DNA from: Ruania alkalisoli
GTDB lineage: Bacteria; Actinomycetota; Actinomycetes; Actinomycetales; Beutenbergiaceae
Assembly: GCF_014960965.1 (NCBI RefSeq)
Contig: NZ_CP063169.1
Span: forward strand, 1,707,581 to 1,771,580
DNA length: 64,000 nucleotides
Direction of reading: 5' to 3'
Shown here piece after piece: positions 27,137-37,507 of the stretch. The translations under genes and the position numbers were made by a program. Positions within the stretch are counted from its first letter, which is position 1; every line of letters starts with the position of its first letter. The notes under the pieces were generated by a model. It made no database searches and was not told the origin of the DNA. It saw only the letters and a list, made by a program, of their open reading frames with translations.

Positions 27137-28045
27137 GTGCCCACCTGGCCCCGGCCCCGTGCAGCCCGGGGCGTCCGCGCGCGTGCCCTGCGGCCCGAGC
27201 CCGTCCCGGAACCGCTGGTCACCAGCGCGCGTAGTGCCGATGCCGGTGAGTTGCTCCGGTTCTGCCAGGCGGCCCCGGTCGATGCTGCACTGCTGGGTGA
27301 GCATGTGGAGGCGCTGCCGCGGTATGCGTTTACTCGTGACCAGTTGTTGTGCGTGCGCACGAGCGAAGGTCTGGACGGCCTGTGCTGGACTGGCGGGAAT
27401 GTGGTCCCGTTCCGGGTCGCGCCTCGTGCTGCGCCCGCTCTGGCCGAGGCCGTCCGGTCAGGACGGCGCCGGTACTCCTCCATCGTCGGCCCGGCTGAGG
27501 ACGTGCTCGCCTTGTGGGAGCAGTTGCGCCAGGACGGGCCCGTTCCTCGGGAGGTCCGCGAGGATCAGCCGTCGATGATGATCGATCATGACCCGCTGCT
27601 CCCGCCCGAACCGAAAGTCCGGGTGTGCACGAGTGCCGACCTGGATGTGCTCCTGCCTGCATGTGTGGCAATGTTCACCGAGGAGGTGGGGTATTCGCCG
27701 CTGCAGTCCGGGGGCAGCTATGAGCGCAGGATCCGGTCCCTCGTCGACGGTGGCCGGGCACTGGCATGGATCGAGACGACCGCGTCCGGGCCCCAGGTGA
27801 TCTTCAAGGCCGAAATCGGTACCGTCGCGTTCGGTGTAGCTCAGGTACAGGGGGTGTGGGTGCACCCCGACTACCGGGGGCGCGGATTCGCCGCCACGGG
27901 CATGGCCGCCGTGGTTGCGCACACACGCGAGCGGATGGCGCCGGTGGTCTCCCTGTACGTCAACTCCTACAACACCAGGGCGCTGGCGGCGTACGACGCC
28001 GTGGGATTCCGGCGGGTGGGCACCTACGCGACCGTGCTCTTCTGA
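27137..28045 (+). CDS. GNAT acetyltransferase with N-terminal DUF4081 domain
   Basis: A 302-residue protein. Residues about 30-140 resemble the actinobacterial DUF4081 domain, and about 165-300 form a GNAT domain with the acetyl-CoA loop VWVHPDYRGRGFAATGMA and a terminal YDAVGFRRVG strand. The acceptor is unknown. It starts five bases after ispG, so the two are probably cotranscribed, which is common in actinobacteria though the functional link is not known. Confidence 0.85.
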   Translation: MPTWPRPRAARGVRARALRPEPVPEPLVTSARSADAGELLRFCQAAPVDAALLGEHVEALPRYAFTRDQLLCVRTSEGLDGLCWTGGNVVPFRVAPRAAPALAEAVRSGRRRYSSIVGPAEDVLALWEQLRQDGPVPREVREDQPSMMIDHDPLLPPEPKVRVCTSADLDVLLPACVAMFTEEVGYSPLQSGGSYERRIRSLVDGGRALAWIETTASGPQVIFKAEIGTVAFGVAQVQGVWVHPDYRGRGFAATGMAAVVAHTRERMAPVVSLYVNSYNTRALAAYDAVGFRRVGTYATVLF

Positions 28046-28067
28046 GTCTGGTCGTCATGGCAGCGGG

Positions 28068-28107
28068 CGCTGACGGGGCCGCCGGCGATGCGGCCGCCTC
28101 GTCAGCG
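28068..28107. terminator. Hairpin between convergent GNAT and Fpg genes
   Basis: CGCTGACG (28068-28075) pairs with CGTCAGCG (28100-28107), enclosing an inner GGCCGC/GCGGCC pair. It spans the short space between the two converging stop codons and is a likely bidirectional terminator without a T tract. Confidence 0.5.
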
Positions 28108-28992
28108 CAGCAGGCGCGACATCCGCCGGTCGGCGAGTACTTTCCCCCCGGTCTGACAGGTCGCGCAGTACTGCAGCGAGGAGTCGGCGAACGAGACTTC
28201 GCGCACCACGTCGCCGCAGACCGGGCACTGGTGTCCGGTCCTGCCGTGCACGCGCATACCGGCCCGCTTGGCGTCCTTGAGCTCGGCGGCGGGTTTGCCT
28301 GCAGCCGCACCGAGGGCTTCGGCGAGCACGGACCGGATCGTCGCGTGCAGCTGCGTCACCTCCTCTGGTGTCAATGAGGTCGTCGGCGCGAACGGGCTCA
28401 TCCCAGCGGCATGCAAGATCTCGTCTGAGTAGGCGTTTCCGATCCCGGCGATGATGCTCTGGTCGCGTATGACTCCTTTGAGCTGCGCGCGCCGCCGGCC
28501 CAGCAGCTCGCCGAGGACCGCCGGCGTGAACTCGTCGCTGAGCGGATCAGGGCCCAGGCTGGCCACCAGTGGTACCTCACGGGCCCGGCGGACCACATGC
28601 ACAGCGAGGCGCTTGCGGGTCCCTGCTTCGGTCAGGTCGAATGCGGACCCGTCATCGAGAACGACGCGTACCGCGATCGGCGACTTGGGGGAGCGGGGCA
28701 CCGTGGCGGGCGCCGTGTCCTGCCAGCGCAACCATCCTGCGCGGGCGAGATGGACGACGAGGGACAGCGGGCTCTCGTCACTGTCGGGATCAGGCCCGGC
28801 ACGGGTGACGACGTCCAGCCACTTGCCGTGTCGGTCCACTCGGTCCACGGTGCGCCCTACCAGGGCCTGCGGCGGCGGATCGAAGGTTTTGAGGGCTTGG
28901 ATCCCCGGGACGTGGACGGCCGCGATCGTGCGGCCGGTCAACCGTTCGGTGAGGAAGGCGGCCAGGCCGGCCACCTCAGGCATCTCAGGCAT
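28102..28992 (-). CDS. Fpg/Nei family DNA glycosylase (formamidopyrimidine-DNA glycosylase-like)
   Basis: A 296-residue base-excision repair enzyme. The catalytic N-terminus PEMPEV (Pro2, Glu3) is present, as is a Lys in DRHGKWLDV. The helix-two-turn-helix segment GIGNAYSDEILHAAG follows, and then a C-terminal zinc finger with CPVC and CATCQ. The Fpg/Nei branch cannot be fixed by eye. CACACT lies on the minus strand six bases before the ATG, a weak leaderless promoter (28999-29004). It faces proS, which is transcribed away from it. Confidence 0.9.
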   Translation of the reverse strand: MPEMPEVAGLAAFLTERLTGRTIAAVHVPGIQALKTFDPPPQALVGRTVDRVDRHGKWLDVVTRAGPDPDSDESPLSLVVHLARAGWLRWQDTAPATVPRSPKSPIAVRVVLDDGSAFDLTEAGTRKRLAVHVVRRAREVPLVASLGPDPLSDEFTPAVLGELLGRRRAQLKGVIRDQSIIAGIGNAYSDEILHAAGMSPFAPTTSLTPEEVTQLHATIRSVLAEALGAAAGKPAAELKDAKRAGMRVHGRTGHQCPVCGDVVREVSFADSSLQYCATCQTGGKVLADRRMSRLLR

Positions 28993-29068
28993 GATCCCAG
29001 TGTGGCTCGCAGCGCCCAGCCGAGCCAGGCCTACGGGCGTCCGGTACCGAACCCCTGGCGCGGGACAC

Positions 29069-29074
29069 TAGACT
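29069..29074 (+). promoter_or_regulatory. -10 element for leaderless proS transcript
   Basis: TAGACT ends six bases before the GTG at 29081, which supports that codon over the internal ATGs at 29087 and 29093. No ribosome-binding site is visible in the gap. Confidence 0.55.
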
Positions 29075-29080
29075 CACGGC

Positions 29081-30880
29081 GTGCTGATGCGGATGTCGAC
29101 CCTGTTCCTGCGGACCCTGCGAGAGGACCCGGCCGATGCCGAGGTCGCGAGCCACAAGCTGCTCGTGCGCGCCGGCTACATCCGGCGCGCGGCGCCGGGG
29201 ATCTACTCCTGGCTGCCGCTGGGGTTGAAGGTGCTGGCGAAGATCGAGGCCGTGGTCCGCGAGGAGATGGACGCCATCGGTGCCCAGGAGGTGCATTTCC
29301 CGGCCCTGCTGCCGAAGGAACCGTATGAGGCGACGGGCCGGTGGACAGAGTATGGACCCAATCTGTTCCGCGTGAAGGACCGCAAGGACGCCGACTACCT
29401 GCTGGCCCCCACGCACGAAGAGATGTTCACCCTGCTGGTGCGGGATCTGTACTCCTCGTACAAGGATCTTCCGGCGGTGCTGTACCAGGTGCAGACTAAG
29501 TACCGGGATGAGGCCAGGCCGCGCGCGGGTCTGATCCGCGGCCGGGAGTTCATCATGAAGGACTCCTACAGCTTCGACATCGACGAGGCCGGTCTCGATG
29601 CCTCGTATGGCAAGCACCGCCGGGCCTATCAGCGCATCTTCGATCGGCTCGGCCTCGACTACGTGATCGTCGCCGCGCAGGCAGGGCCCATGGGCGGATC
29701 CCGCTCGGAGGAGTTCCTGCATCCGTGCGAGATCGGCGAGGACACCTTCGTGCGTTCGCCCGGCGGCTACGCCGCGAACGTCGAAGCCGTGGCCACCCCT
29801 GTGCCACCCGAGCAGGACGCCTCGGGTGTCCGCCCCGCGCACGTGGAGGACACGCCCGGTACCCCCACCATCGAGACCCTGGTCGCGGCGGCCAATCAGA
29901 TCGCGCCCCGGCCGGAGCGCCCGTGGACGGCGGCTGACACGCTGAAGAACGTCGTGGTCGCCCTGGTCTCCCCGACGGGTCAGCGGGAGCTGCTTGTGGT
30001 GGGTCTGCCCGGAGACCGGCAGGTGGACGCCAAGCGGCTTGAGGCGGCCGTTTTCCCGGCTGAGGTGGACCAGACCACCGAGGCGGACTTCGCCGGGCAC
30101 CCGGAGCTGGTACCTGGCTACATCGGCCCACAGGTGCTCGGTCCGAACGGCGCACCCCGCGACGAGGACGGCGCGGGTGCCGTGCGATACCTGCTCGACC
30201 CCCGGGTGGTGCCCGGTACGGCATGGATCACGGGGGCCAATGAGCCGGGTAAGCATGTCTTCGACCTGGTGGCTGGCCGGGACTTCACGGCTGACGGAGT
30301 GATCGACGTCGCAGAAGTCCGTGCCGGTGACGAGGCGCCCGACGGCTCCGGCCCGCTGGAACTGGCTCGCGGGATCGAGATCGGGCACATCTTCGCTCTC
30401 GGGCAGAAGTATGCCAAGGCGCTCGAGCTGTCGGTGCTCGATCAGAACGGCAAAGCGGTCACGGTGACGATGGGCTCCTACGGACTCGGGGTCACCCGGG
30501 TGCTCGCAGCGATCGCGGAATCGACCAGCGACCAGATGGGCCTGTCCTGGCCGGTCGCGGTGGCCCCGGCACACGTGCACGTGCTCGCGACCGGGAAGGA
30601 CCCAGCCGTCTTCGACACCGCCGAGAGACTCGCGGACGGGCTCGACTCCATCGGGGTGGAGGTTCTCTACGACGACCGCCCCAAGGTATCCGCCGGGGTG
30701 AAGTTCGCCGACTCCGAGCTGCTCGGCCTGCCCTATGCGCTCGTGGTGGGGCGCGGACTGGCCGACGGTGTGGTCGAGGTGCGCCATCGGGCCAGCGGGG
30801 ATCGCGAGGAACTCCCGCCCGAGCAGGCGGTGGCGAGGTTGCGTGAGCTGCTGACCGAGGCCGGTCTCTCGCTGCGCTGA
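29081..30880 (+). CDS. proS: Prolyl-tRNA synthetase, bacterial type with editing domain
   Basis: A 599-residue class II synthetase charging tRNA-Pro. Motif 1 region ([14 protein letters not shown]), motif 2 ([17 protein letters not shown]) and motif 3 ([13 protein letters not shown]) are visible. A YbaK-like editing insert occupies about residues 230-390, and an anticodon-binding domain forms the C-terminus. The upstream -10 spacing supports GTG 29081 and a leaderless mRNA. Confidence 0.97.
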   Translation: MLMRMSTLFLRTLREDPADAEVASHKLLVRAGYIRRAAPGIYSWLPLGLKVLAKIEAVVREEMDAIGAQEVHFPALLPKEPYEATGRWTEYGPNLFRVKDRKDADYLLAPTHEEMFTLLVRDLYSSYKDLPAVLYQVQTKYRDEARPRAGLIRGREFIMKDSYSFDIDEAGLDASYGKHRRAYQRIFDRLGLDYVIVAAQAGPMGGSRSEEFLHPCEIGEDTFVRSPGGYAANVEAVATPVPPEQDASGVRPAHVEDTPGTPTIETLVAAANQIAPRPERPWTAADTLKNVVVALVSPTGQRELLVVGLPGDRQVDAKRLEAAVFPAEVDQTTEADFAGHPELVPGYIGPQVLGPNGAPRDEDGAGAVRYLLDPRVVPGTAWITGANEPGKHVFDLVAGRDFTADGVIDVAEVRAGDEAPDGSGPLELARGIEIGHIFALGQKYAKALELSVLDQNGKAVTVTMGSYGLGVTRVLAAIAESTSDQMGLSWPVAVAPAHVHVLATGKDPAVFDTAERLADGLDSIGVEVLYDDRPKVSAGVKFADSELLGLPYALVVGRGLADGVVEVRHRASGDREELPPEQAVARLRELLTEAGLSLR

Positions 30881-30892
30881 CCTGGGCTGGCC

Positions 30893-31834
30893 CTATCCCT
30901 GCCCTGGGAAGGCCTGAGAGGGATCCGGGGGAGCCACACGTGCTGCGGCTCGGGCGTGGTCCAGCAGGCCCATCCGGTCCGCCGGATCAGCGGCGGGGAT
31001 CTGCGCCAGCCATCCGGGCACCAGGTCCGCACGCCAGGACGTCATGTCGGCCTGCAGATCTCCGACGGCGTAGCTCACCTCCCGTGGATCGTCCGAGGTG
31101 CCGTCGAGTCCGGCAGCAACCGCTATCTGCTCGGCCAGGTCCCTGTCGGAGATCGCCTGAGCGGCGGCTCGTGCCCGCGCGTCCCCCGTGCTGCGTGCCG
31201 CGATCGTCTCACCGGCGTATGCCAGCGCGTCCAACGTGCGGCACAGTCCGGCCGCAGCCTCGGTGAGGGTGGTAGGAAGTCGCGGTTCAGGGTCAGCCAG
31301 CCCGGGGTCGACATCGAGCATCTCGGCGAGTGCCGACGCCGCGGCCTCCCGCTGGAGGACGATCCCGCTCAGCAGCGCGGCGAGATCCTCGTCCACGGCC
31401 GGTAGGGCGACAGCGTCGCGGGCGGCCGCTGCCGAGTCGACGAGCGCGCTGAGCACGTCGGCCGGCCGGGTATCGCCGGGGACATCGAGACCAGGGACGG
31501 ACGGGCTGGGATCGTCAGGGCGTGCAGGAGCGCGCCAGACCCCGCCGAGGGCATCGAGCTGAGCCTGAGCCGTGGTGCCGATTCCGGCCAGGAGCGCAGC
31601 GATCTCCTCGCCGGGAGCTGAGGTGGCGTCGGCCAGCTCCGCCAGCTGCGCACTGGCGATCGCGGCGTGCTGGCGTACCTGCTCAGCTGCGTCGGGGCTT
31701 GGTACTGGATCCGGAGGACCGTCGAGCCGGATCGCACAGCCACTCAGGAGGACCAGGACCGCCGTCAGCCAGAGCGTCAGCCGGCTCGTCCGTCGTCGTC
31801 GCCCGCTCGCCGGGCCAGGGATGTGTCGGTCCAC
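30893..31834 (-). CDS. Lipoprotein of the DUF4439 (ferritin-like) type
   Basis: A 313-residue exported protein. A Lys/Arg-rich start, a hydrophobic stretch and the lipobox LLSGCA (Cys about 33) mark a lipoprotein. The rest is Ala-rich and helical. The C-terminal half (about residues 185-310, LCRTLDALAYAGETIAAR) resembles the DUF4439 helical-bundle domain, which commonly lies between proS and rimP in actinobacteria. I am fairly but not fully sure of that match. The GTG start has CACGAT six bases upstream on the minus strand, overlapping the -35 of the divergent rimP promoter. Confidence 0.75.
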   Translation of the reverse strand: MDRHIPGPASGRRRRTSRLTLWLTAVLVLLSGCAIRLDGPPDPVPSPDAAEQVRQHAAIASAQLAELADATSAPGEEIAALLAGIGTTAQAQLDALGGVWRAPARPDDPSPSVPGLDVPGDTRPADVLSALVDSAAAARDAVALPAVDEDLAALLSGIVLQREAAASALAEMLDVDPGLADPEPRLPTTLTEAAAGLCRTLDALAYAGETIAARSTGDARARAAAQAISDRDLAEQIAVAAGLDGTSDDPREVSYAVGDLQADMTSWRADLVPGWLAQIPAADPADRMGLLDHARAAARVAPPDPSQAFPGQG

Positions 31835-31837
31835 GCG

Positions 31838-31866
31838 TTGATCGTGCCATGCCAGGCGCCTACCCT
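31838..31866 (+). promoter_or_regulatory. rimP-nusA-infB operon promoter, overlapping divergent promoter
   Basis: TTGATC (31838-31843) and TACCCT (31861-31866) are separated by exactly 17 bases, the best -35/-10 pair seen in the window. Predicted transcription begins near 31873, giving rimP a leader of about 40 bases. On the other strand TGGCACGAT (31849 to 31841) ends six bases from the start of the lipoprotein gene, so the two promoters share bases 31841-31843. Confidence 0.65.
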
Positions 31867-31913
31867 GGTCGAATCACATGACCAGAAGAACAACTGCACA
31901 AGGAGAACAGCTG

Positions 31914-32408
31914 ATGAGCCCCTCACCCGGACCGCACGCACTCGGCGCACAGGTGCACGAGGTGCTAGCCCCGGTCGTCTCCGGCGCTGGCCTCTACCTT
32001 GAGGGCGTCAGCGTCTCCGGTGCTGCCCGGCGCCGTGTGGTGCGCGTCACGGTGGACCTGCCGGACGGACCTGGCGGTGTGACGTCGGACTCGCTCGCGG
32101 ACGTCTCCCGGGCTGTCTCGCAACGGCTGGACGAGGCTGAGGACCTGCTTGCCGGGTCGTATCTGCTGGAGGTCACGACCCCCGGTGTGACGCGGCCATT
32201 GACGGAGGCGAGGCACTTCCGCCGGGCCGAGGGCCGGCTCGTGACGGTCGCCACCGAAGGACGCGAAGTGAGCGGGCGGGTGCTCGGGGCTGATGAGCAC
32301 GAGCTCACGCTGGCGACTGCATCGGGTACCGTCAGCCTGCCGCTGTCGGATGTCGTCCGTGGACGCATCGACGTCGAGTTGAACCGCGCCGGCGACGGCC
32401 AGGACTGA
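31914..32408 (+). CDS. rimP: Ribosome maturation factor RimP
   Basis: A 164-residue two-domain protein for 30S assembly. LAGSYLLEVTTPGVTRPLTEARHFRRAEG is the conserved region joining the domains (given here in part: EVTTPGVTRPL). AAGGAGAA lies about eight bases before the ATG at 31914; an in-frame ATG at 31878 lacks such a site and sits too close to the predicted transcription start. It heads the nusA-infB operon. Confidence 0.93.
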   Translation: MSPSPGPHALGAQVHEVLAPVVSGAGLYLEGVSVSGAARRRVVRVTVDLPDGPGGVTSDSLADVSRAVSQRLDEAEDLLAGSYLLEVTTPGVTRPLTEARHFRRAEGRLVTVATEGREVSGRVLGADEHELTLATASGTVSLPLSDVVRGRIDVELNRAGDGQD

Positions 32409-32420
32409 GAGGACCGGGGC

Positions 32421-33497
32421 ATGGATATCGACATGGCGACGCTACGGATGATCGAGCGTGAGCGCGACATCTCGCTGGACACGCTGGTGGCGGCGATCGA
32501 GCAAGCACTGCTTTCCGCCTATCACCGCACCGACGGCGCATGGACGAACGCTCGCGTAGAACTGGACCGCCGGTCCGGTCACGTCACCGTCTACGCGCGC
32601 GAAGTTCTCGAGGAGGCTCCTGCGGAGGAGGTGCAGGTCGAGGGGGAGGCGGACCATGTGACCGCGACCCCGGGACCGCGGCTGGGCCCCGAGTTCGACG
32701 ACACGCCGGAGAACTTCGGGCGGATCGCGACCTCGACCGCCAGGCAGGTGATCATGCAGCGGCTTCGTGATGCCGAGGACGACCAGGTCCTGGGCCAGTT
32801 CCGCGGCAAGGAAGGCGACGTCGTCGCGGGGACCATCCAGCAGGGCCGGGACCCACGGACCGTGCTGATCGATCTGGGCGGCGTGGAGGCTGTGCTCCCG
32901 GCGCATGAGCAGGTCCCGACCGAGACGTACCGTCACGGAGAGCGGATCCGGGCGTACGTGCTGGAAGTCACGCGCGGCTTCAAGGGGCCGTCGATCACAG
33001 TCTCGCGCACCCATCCGAACCTGGTCCGCCGACTCTTTGCTCTCGAAGTCCCAGAGGTGGCCGACGGTAGCGTGGAGATCACGGCTCTCGCGCGCGAGAG
33101 CGGGCACCGCACCAAGATGGCGGTCCGCTCCACCGTGGCGGGCCTTGGCGCGAAGGGCGCATGCATCGGCCCGATGGGTCAGCGTGTGCGGGCCGTGATG
33201 GCTGAGCTGCGCGGAGAGAAGATCGACATCGTCGACCATAGCGAGGACCCGGCGACGTTCGTGGCTCATGCGCTTTCGCCGGCACGGGTCAGCAGCGTCG
33301 AGGTCGTCGACGCGGCGGCACGTTCGGCGCGCGTGGTGGTACCGGATTATCAGCTCTCGCTGGCGATCGGTAAGGAGGGCCAGAACGCGCGCCTGGCCGC
33401 CCGATTGACCGGATGGAAGATCGACATCCGGCCCGACACGCTCCCCGACGGTGCCGATGCCGGGCCCGCCGCGACCGCCGTACCGGAAACGCAGTAG
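32421..33497 (+). CDS. nusA: Transcription termination/antitermination protein NusA
   Basis: A 358-residue RNA polymerase-binding factor. It has an N-terminal polymerase-binding domain (1-110), an S1 domain (about 133-200, [16 protein letters not shown]) and two KH domains with [10 protein letters not shown] and [17 protein letters not shown]. The C-terminal acidic repeats of E. coli NusA are absent, as is usual outside proteobacteria. It lies 12 bases after rimP and is cotranscribed. Confidence 0.97.
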   Translation: MDIDMATLRMIERERDISLDTLVAAIEQALLSAYHRTDGAWTNARVELDRRSGHVTVYAREVLEEAPAEEVQVEGEADHVTATPGPRLGPEFDDTPENFGRIATSTARQVIMQRLRDAEDDQVLGQFRGKEGDVVAGTIQQGRDPRTVLIDLGGVEAVLPAHEQVPTETYRHGERIRAYVLEVTRGFKGPSITVSRTHPNLVRRLFALEVPEVADGSVEITALARESGHRTKMAVRSTVAGLGAKGACIGPMGQRVRAVMAELRGEKIDIVDHSEDPATFVAHALSPARVSSVEVVDAAARSARVVVPDYQLSLAIGKEGQNARLAARLTGWKIDIRPDTLPDGADAGPAATAVPETQ

Positions 33498-33587
33498 TAT
33501 AGTTGGCTGGTGGGTCACGGCCCCGTCCATTCGTCCGCTTGCCAGCGGCGAGGTGCGGTCCAGGCACCGGTAAGGGTTTGCGAACGT

Positions 33588-33935
33588 ATGAATCACTCCC
33601 GAGGTCCTGTCCGCACGTGTGTCGGATGCCGAGGACGTGACTCCCGGTCTACCTTGGTTCGCCTGGTCGCAGACTCCTCCACCTCGGATCCGTCCGTTGT
33701 GGTGGATCCGAAAGCCAGTTCTCCAGGGCGGGGAGCCTGGGTGCATCCGCACCCCGACTGCCTGGACCGCGCCATCACCCGACGAGCGATCGTCCGTGCC
33801 CTCCGGATCCCGGTCCTGGCTGAGCATGGGAAAGTGGTGGAGTGGTTCGACCGATTTGTCCGCCGTGAACCGTTGATCATCGAACAAGAGAGCGGGTCAG
33901 AAGCCGATGGGCACCCGATGAGCACCCTGCGATGA
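33588..33935 (+). CDS. ylxR: YlxR (DUF448) family RNA-binding protein
   Basis: A 115-residue protein. The family motif RTCVGCRGRDSRSTLVRLVA and the later PGRGAWVHPHPDC and RAIVRALR segments are present. YlxR proteins are nucleic-acid-binding; one function reported is as a regulator of gene expression in Bacillus. The ATG at 33588 has AAGGG 11 bases upstream. A TATAGT overlapping the end of nusA (33498-33503) might be a -10 element, but no -35 matches. Confidence 0.9.
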   Translation: MNHSRGPVRTCVGCRGRDSRSTLVRLVADSSTSDPSVVVDPKASSPGRGAWVHPHPDCLDRAITRRAIVRALRIPVLAEHGKVVEWFDRFVRREPLIIEQESGSEADGHPMSTLR

Positions 33936-33952
33936 GCACGCACCGCTAACGA

Positions 33953-33981
33953 CGGTCCGACCCCTGCCTCGGGACGGACCG
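33953..33981 (+). other. Leader hairpin before infB
   Basis: CGGTCCG (33953-33959) and CGGACCG (33975-33981) are perfect complements, with an extra C-rich/G-rich pairing inside, and end five bases before the AGGAGAG ribosome-binding site of infB. It may be an attenuator or may regulate ribosome access. Confidence 0.4.
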
Positions 33982-33994
33982 AGACAGGAGAGTT

Positions 33995-36901
33995 GTGGCA
34001 AAAGTCCGCGTTCACGAGCTCGCGAAAGAGCTCGGCGTCGACAGTAAGACCGTCCTGGCGAAGCTGAACGAGCTCGGTGAGTTCGTGAAGTCAGCATCGT
34101 CCACTATCGAACCGCCCGTTCAGCGTCGGCTGCGCGAGGCGTTCCCGGACACCGACTCCGCAGCACCCGCCAAGAAGGATGCTGCGGCTCAGCCCAAGTC
34201 GGCCGCTCCGAAGCCTCCGGCCAAGCCCGCACCGAAGGCCGAATCTGCACCGCAGGCTGAGTCTGCACCGCAGGATGAGCCGGCACCGAAGCCCGAGCCC
34301 GCGCCGGAGCCAGCCTCCGAATCGGGACCGCCGCCCGAGGCTCCGCAGAGTCCGAAGACCGCGGCGCCGACACCGGCCGAAGCGGCGGCCAAGAAGCCGG
34401 CCGCACCGAAGCCCGGGGCGCGTCCGGCTCCCAAGCCCGGTGGCACACGCCCCGGGAACAACCCGTTTGCGTCCTCGCAGGGTATGCCCCGCCCGGGTGG
34501 CCAGCGAGGCGATCGCAGCGATCGTGGTGAACGCAGCGATCGTCCCGGCCCACGCCCAGGTGGTCAGCGCTCCGGTGGCCCCGGTGCGCCTCGCCCCGGG
34601 AACAACCCGTTCGCGCCGTCGCAGGGCATGCCCCGACCCGGCGGGAGCGGTGGCCCTCGCGGTGACCGTCCTGGTGGTAGCGCCGGCCCACGTGGTGAGC
34701 GCCCAGCCCCCCGTCCGGGTGGGTCGGGTGGCCGCTCCGCTGCTCCAGCAGGACCGGGTGGGGCACGTCCGACGCCCGGGATGATGCCCGGCCGCAGTTC
34801 AGTCGGCCGTCCCGGTGCGCCCGCACGCGGTGGCGGCGGCGGCGGTGGCCGCGGTGGCCGAGGCGGACCCGGGGGTCCCGGTGGTGGCGGCGGTTTCGGT
34901 GGTCGTCCCGGTGGCGGCCCCGGATTCGGCGGACGTCCCGGTGGCGGTGGCCGCGGAGGTCGTGGCGGCACGCAGGGCGCGTTCGGTCGCGCAGGCGGGC
35001 GCCCGGTCCGGGGGCGCAAGTCCAAGCGGGCGAAGCGTCAAGAGTTCGAGCAGCAGTCGGCACCGTCCATTGGCGGTGTGCAGGTTCCTCGCGGTGATGG
35101 CCGGACGGTCATCCGGATCCGCGCCGGTGCCTCGTTGTCCGACTTCGCCGATCGAATCGACGCCAACCCGGCGAGCCTGGTGACGGTGCTCTTCCACCTC
35201 GGTGAGATGGCGACCGCCACCCAGTCCCTCGACGAGGACACGTTCAAGTCACTGGGAGCCGAGCTCGGGTACGTCATCGAGATCGTCTCGCCCGAGGACG
35301 AGGACCGCGAGCTGCTCGAGTCCTTCGACATCGACCTCGCGGCCGAAGAGGCGGCGGAGTCCGACGAGGACCTGCAGGCACGACCCCCGGTCGTCACCGT
35401 CATGGGTCACGTCGACCACGGTAAGACCCGCCTGCTGGACGCGATCCGTCGTACGGATGTCGTGGCCGGTGAGGCAGGTGGCATCACCCAGCACATCGGT
35501 GCCTACCAGGTCCACGCCGAGCACGAGGGCGACGAGCGTGCCATCACCTTCATCGACACACCCGGTCACGAGGCGTTCACCGCCATGCGTGCCCGTGGTG
35601 CCGATGTCACCGACATCGCCATCTTGGTGGTGGCGGCCGACGACGGTGTGATGCCCCAGACGATCGAGGCGCTCAACCACGCTCAGGCGGCGAACGTGCC
35701 GATCGTGGTGGCGGTCAACAAGGTGGACAAGCCGGATGCCAATCCCGCGAAGATCCGCCAGCAGTTGACCGAGTACGAGCTGATCGCCGAGGAGTACGGC
35801 GGCGAGACCATGTTCGTCGATGTCTCGGCTACCCAGGGCAACGGGATCGACAGCCTGCTCGAGGCGGTCCTGCTGACCGCGGACGCTGCGCTGGAGCTCA
35901 CAGCGAACCCTGATAAGGACGCGCGCGGTGTGGCGATCGAGGCCAACCTCGACAAGGGACGAGGCGCCGTCGCCACGGTGCTGGTCCAGTCCGGCACCCT
36001 GCGTGTCGGGGATGCGATCGTTGCAGGCACCGCCCATGGGCGCGTGCGAGCGATGTTCGACGAGCACGGCAACACGGTGAAGGAGGCAGGTCCGGCCAAC
36101 CCGGTGCAGGTTCTGGGTCTTACGTCCGTGCCACGCGCCGGCGACACCTTCCTCGTAGCGCCCGACGACCGCACTGCCCGGCAGATCGCGGACAAGCGGG
36201 AGGCCGCGGAGCGCGCCGCCACCCTGGCCAAGCGCCGCAAGCGGATCTCACTCGAAGAGTTCACCCAGGCGCTCGAGCAGGGCAAGGTCGACCACCTCAA
36301 CCTCGTCATCAAGGGTGACGTCTCCGGTGCCGTTGAGGCACTCGAGGACGCACTTCTCAAGGTTGACGTGGGCGACGAGGTCGCGCTGCGGATCATCCAC
36401 CGCGGGGTGGGTGCGATCACGCAGAACGACGTCAACCTCGCCACGGTGGACAACGCCGTCATCATCGGCTTCAACGTGCGGCCCGCTGAACGGGTCGCAC
36501 AGATGGCCGATCGTGAAGGTGTCGAGATCAAGTACTACTCGGTCATCTACCAGGCGATCGACGACGTCGAGGCCGCCCTCAAGGGCATGCTCAAGCCCGA
36601 GTACGAGGAGGTCCAGCTGGGCACCGCGGAGGTCCGTCAGGTGTTCCGCTCCTCCAAGGCGGGCAACATTGCCGGTTCGATCGTGCGCTCGGGCCTGATC
36701 CGACGCAACGCGAAGGCCCGGTTGCTGCGTGACGGTGTGGTCATCTCCGACGACCTGTCCATCCAGTCCCTGCGGCGTGAGAAGGACGACGTCACCGAGG
36801 TCCGGGAAGGCTACGAGTGCGGTATCGGGCTCGGGGCCAAGGACATCCGCGAGGGTGACATCATCGAGACCTTCGAGATGCAGGAGAAGCCCCGCTCCTG
36901 A
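33995..36901 (+). CDS. infB: Translation initiation factor IF-2
   Basis: A 968-residue GTPase that places initiator tRNA on the ribosome. An N-terminal IF2N domain (1-50) is followed by a long disordered region. This is Ala/Pro/Lys-rich to about residue 150 and then, to about 345, has repeated NNPFA(S/P)SQGMPRPGG segments and a run of Gly/Arg. A second IF2N lies around 370-430. The G domain has GHVDHGKT at residues 471-478, DTPGHEAF and NKVDKPDA. Domains II-IV follow with an intact end. AGGAGAG precedes the GTG start. Confidence 0.97.
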   Translation: MAKVRVHELAKELGVDSKTVLAKLNELGEFVKSASSTIEPPVQRRLREAFPDTDSAAPAKKDAAAQPKSAAPKPPAKPAPKAESAPQAESAPQDEPAPKPEPAPEPASESGPPPEAPQSPKTAAPTPAEAAAKKPAAPKPGARPAPKPGGTRPGNNPFASSQGMPRPGGQRGDRSDRGERSDRPGPRPGGQRSGGPGAPRPGNNPFAPSQGMPRPGGSGGPRGDRPGGSAGPRGERPAPRPGGSGGRSAAPAGPGGARPTPGMMPGRSSVGRPGAPARGGGGGGGRGGRGGPGGPGGGGGFGGRPGGGPGFGGRPGGGGRGGRGGTQGAFGRAGGRPVRGRKSKRAKRQEFEQQSAPSIGGVQVPRGDGRTVIRIRAGASLSDFADRIDANPASLVTVLFHLGEMATATQSLDEDTFKSLGAELGYVIEIVSPEDEDRELLESFDIDLAAEEAAESDEDLQARPPVVTVMGHVDHGKTRLLDAIRRTDVVAGEAGGITQHIGAYQVHAEHEGDERAITFIDTPGHEAFTAMRARGADVTDIAILVVAADDGVMPQTIEALNHAQAANVPIVVAVNKVDKPDANPAKIRQQLTEYELIAEEYGGETMFVDVSATQGNGIDSLLEAVLLTADAALELTANPDKDARGVAIEANLDKGRGAVATVLVQSGTLRVGDAIVAGTAHGRVRAMFDEHGNTVKEAGPANPVQVLGLTSVPRAGDTFLVAPDDRTARQIADKREAAERAATLAKRRKRISLEEFTQALEQGKVDHLNLVIKGDVSGAVEALEDALLKVDVGDEVALRIIHRGVGAITQNDVNLATVDNAVIIGFNVRPAERVAQMADREGVEIKYYSVIYQAIDDVEAALKGMLKPEYEEVQLGTAEVRQVFRSSKAGNIAGSIVRSGLIRRNAKARLLRDGVVISDDLSIQSLRREKDDVTEVREGYECGIGLGAKDIREGDIIETFEMQEKPRS

Positions 36902-36910
36902 CGGGTACCG

Positions 36911-36955
36911 GCGAGGGCCGGGGGCGGCCGGACAACGGCTGCGCCCGGCCCTCGC
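36911..36955 (+). terminator. Stem-loop terminator after infB
   Basis: GCGAGGGCCGGG (36911-36922) and CCCGGCCCTCGC (36944-36955) form a perfect 12-base stem, extended inward by a GCGGCCG/CGGCTGC pair with one G-U. No T tract follows. It sits ahead of a candidate promoter for rbfA. Confidence 0.6.
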
Positions 36956-36969
36956 ACTGTGCCGCGACG

Positions 36970-36978
36970 TGGCATGCT
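36970..36978 (+). promoter_or_regulatory. Candidate extended -10 promoter for rbfA-truB
   Basis: TGGCATGCT ends 31 bases before the rbfA start, with a GACGAGGA ribosome-binding region between. It is of the TGGCANNNT form shared with rpsP, rplS and ribF. Confidence 0.45.
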
Positions 36979-37009
36979 GGGGGAACAGACGAGAAGACGA
37001 GGACACATC

Positions 37010-37507
37010 ATGGCGGACAGAGCACGGGCCCGGAAGTTGGCCGATGCGATCCAGCAGATCGTCGCGACCATGCTCGACACCCGTATCAAGGATCCTCGCC
37101 TGGGGTTCGTGACCGTCACCGATGTGCGCGTGACCGGTGATCTGCAGCACGCGACGATCTTCTACACGGTGCTCGGCAGCGACGAGGAACGGGCTGGCAG
37201 CGCCGCGGCGCTCGCGTCCGCCAAGGGCGTGATCCGTTCCGAGGTCGGGCGCCGCACCGGAGTTCGCTTGACCCCCACCCTGGAGTTCGTCCCGGACGCC
37301 GTGCCTGAGACGGCCGCACACCTGGAGGAGGCGTTGCGCAGCGCCGCCGCCAGGGATGCCGAGCTGGCGCAGCTGCGCGAGAACGCACAGTACGCCGGGG
37401 AGGCGGATCCGTACCGCACCCATGACGACCCTGACGGGGCGGACGAGATCAGCGCAGCCACAGACCCCGGCGGCACAGCCGGCGAGGAGCCCGGAAGCAG
37501 CCGATGA
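37010..37507 (+). CDS. rbfA: Ribosome-binding factor A
   Basis: A 165-residue KH-like factor for 30S maturation. [14 protein letters not shown] and [19 protein letters not shown] are the family regions, and the KAFKSxxG-like segment is [14 protein letters not shown]. The last 40 residues are an acidic disordered tail. The ATG at 37010 is chosen for its position after GACGAGGA; an open frame continues upstream without a starting signal. The stop overlaps the truB ATG. Confidence 0.95.
   Translation: MADRARARKLADAIQQIVATMLDTRIKDPRLGFVTVTDVRVTGDLQHATIFYTVLGSDEERAGSAAALASAKGVIRSEVGRRTGVRLTPTLEFVPDAVPETAAHLEEALRSAAARDAELAQLRENAQYAGEADPYRTHDDPDGADEISAATDPGGTAGEEPGSSR

Noticed and set aside
34400-35000. 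Repetitive segment in infB looked at as a CRISPR-like or satellite array
   Set aside because: The repeats code in frame for Gly/Arg/Pro-rich IF-2 linker, have irregular spacing, and there are no cas genes.
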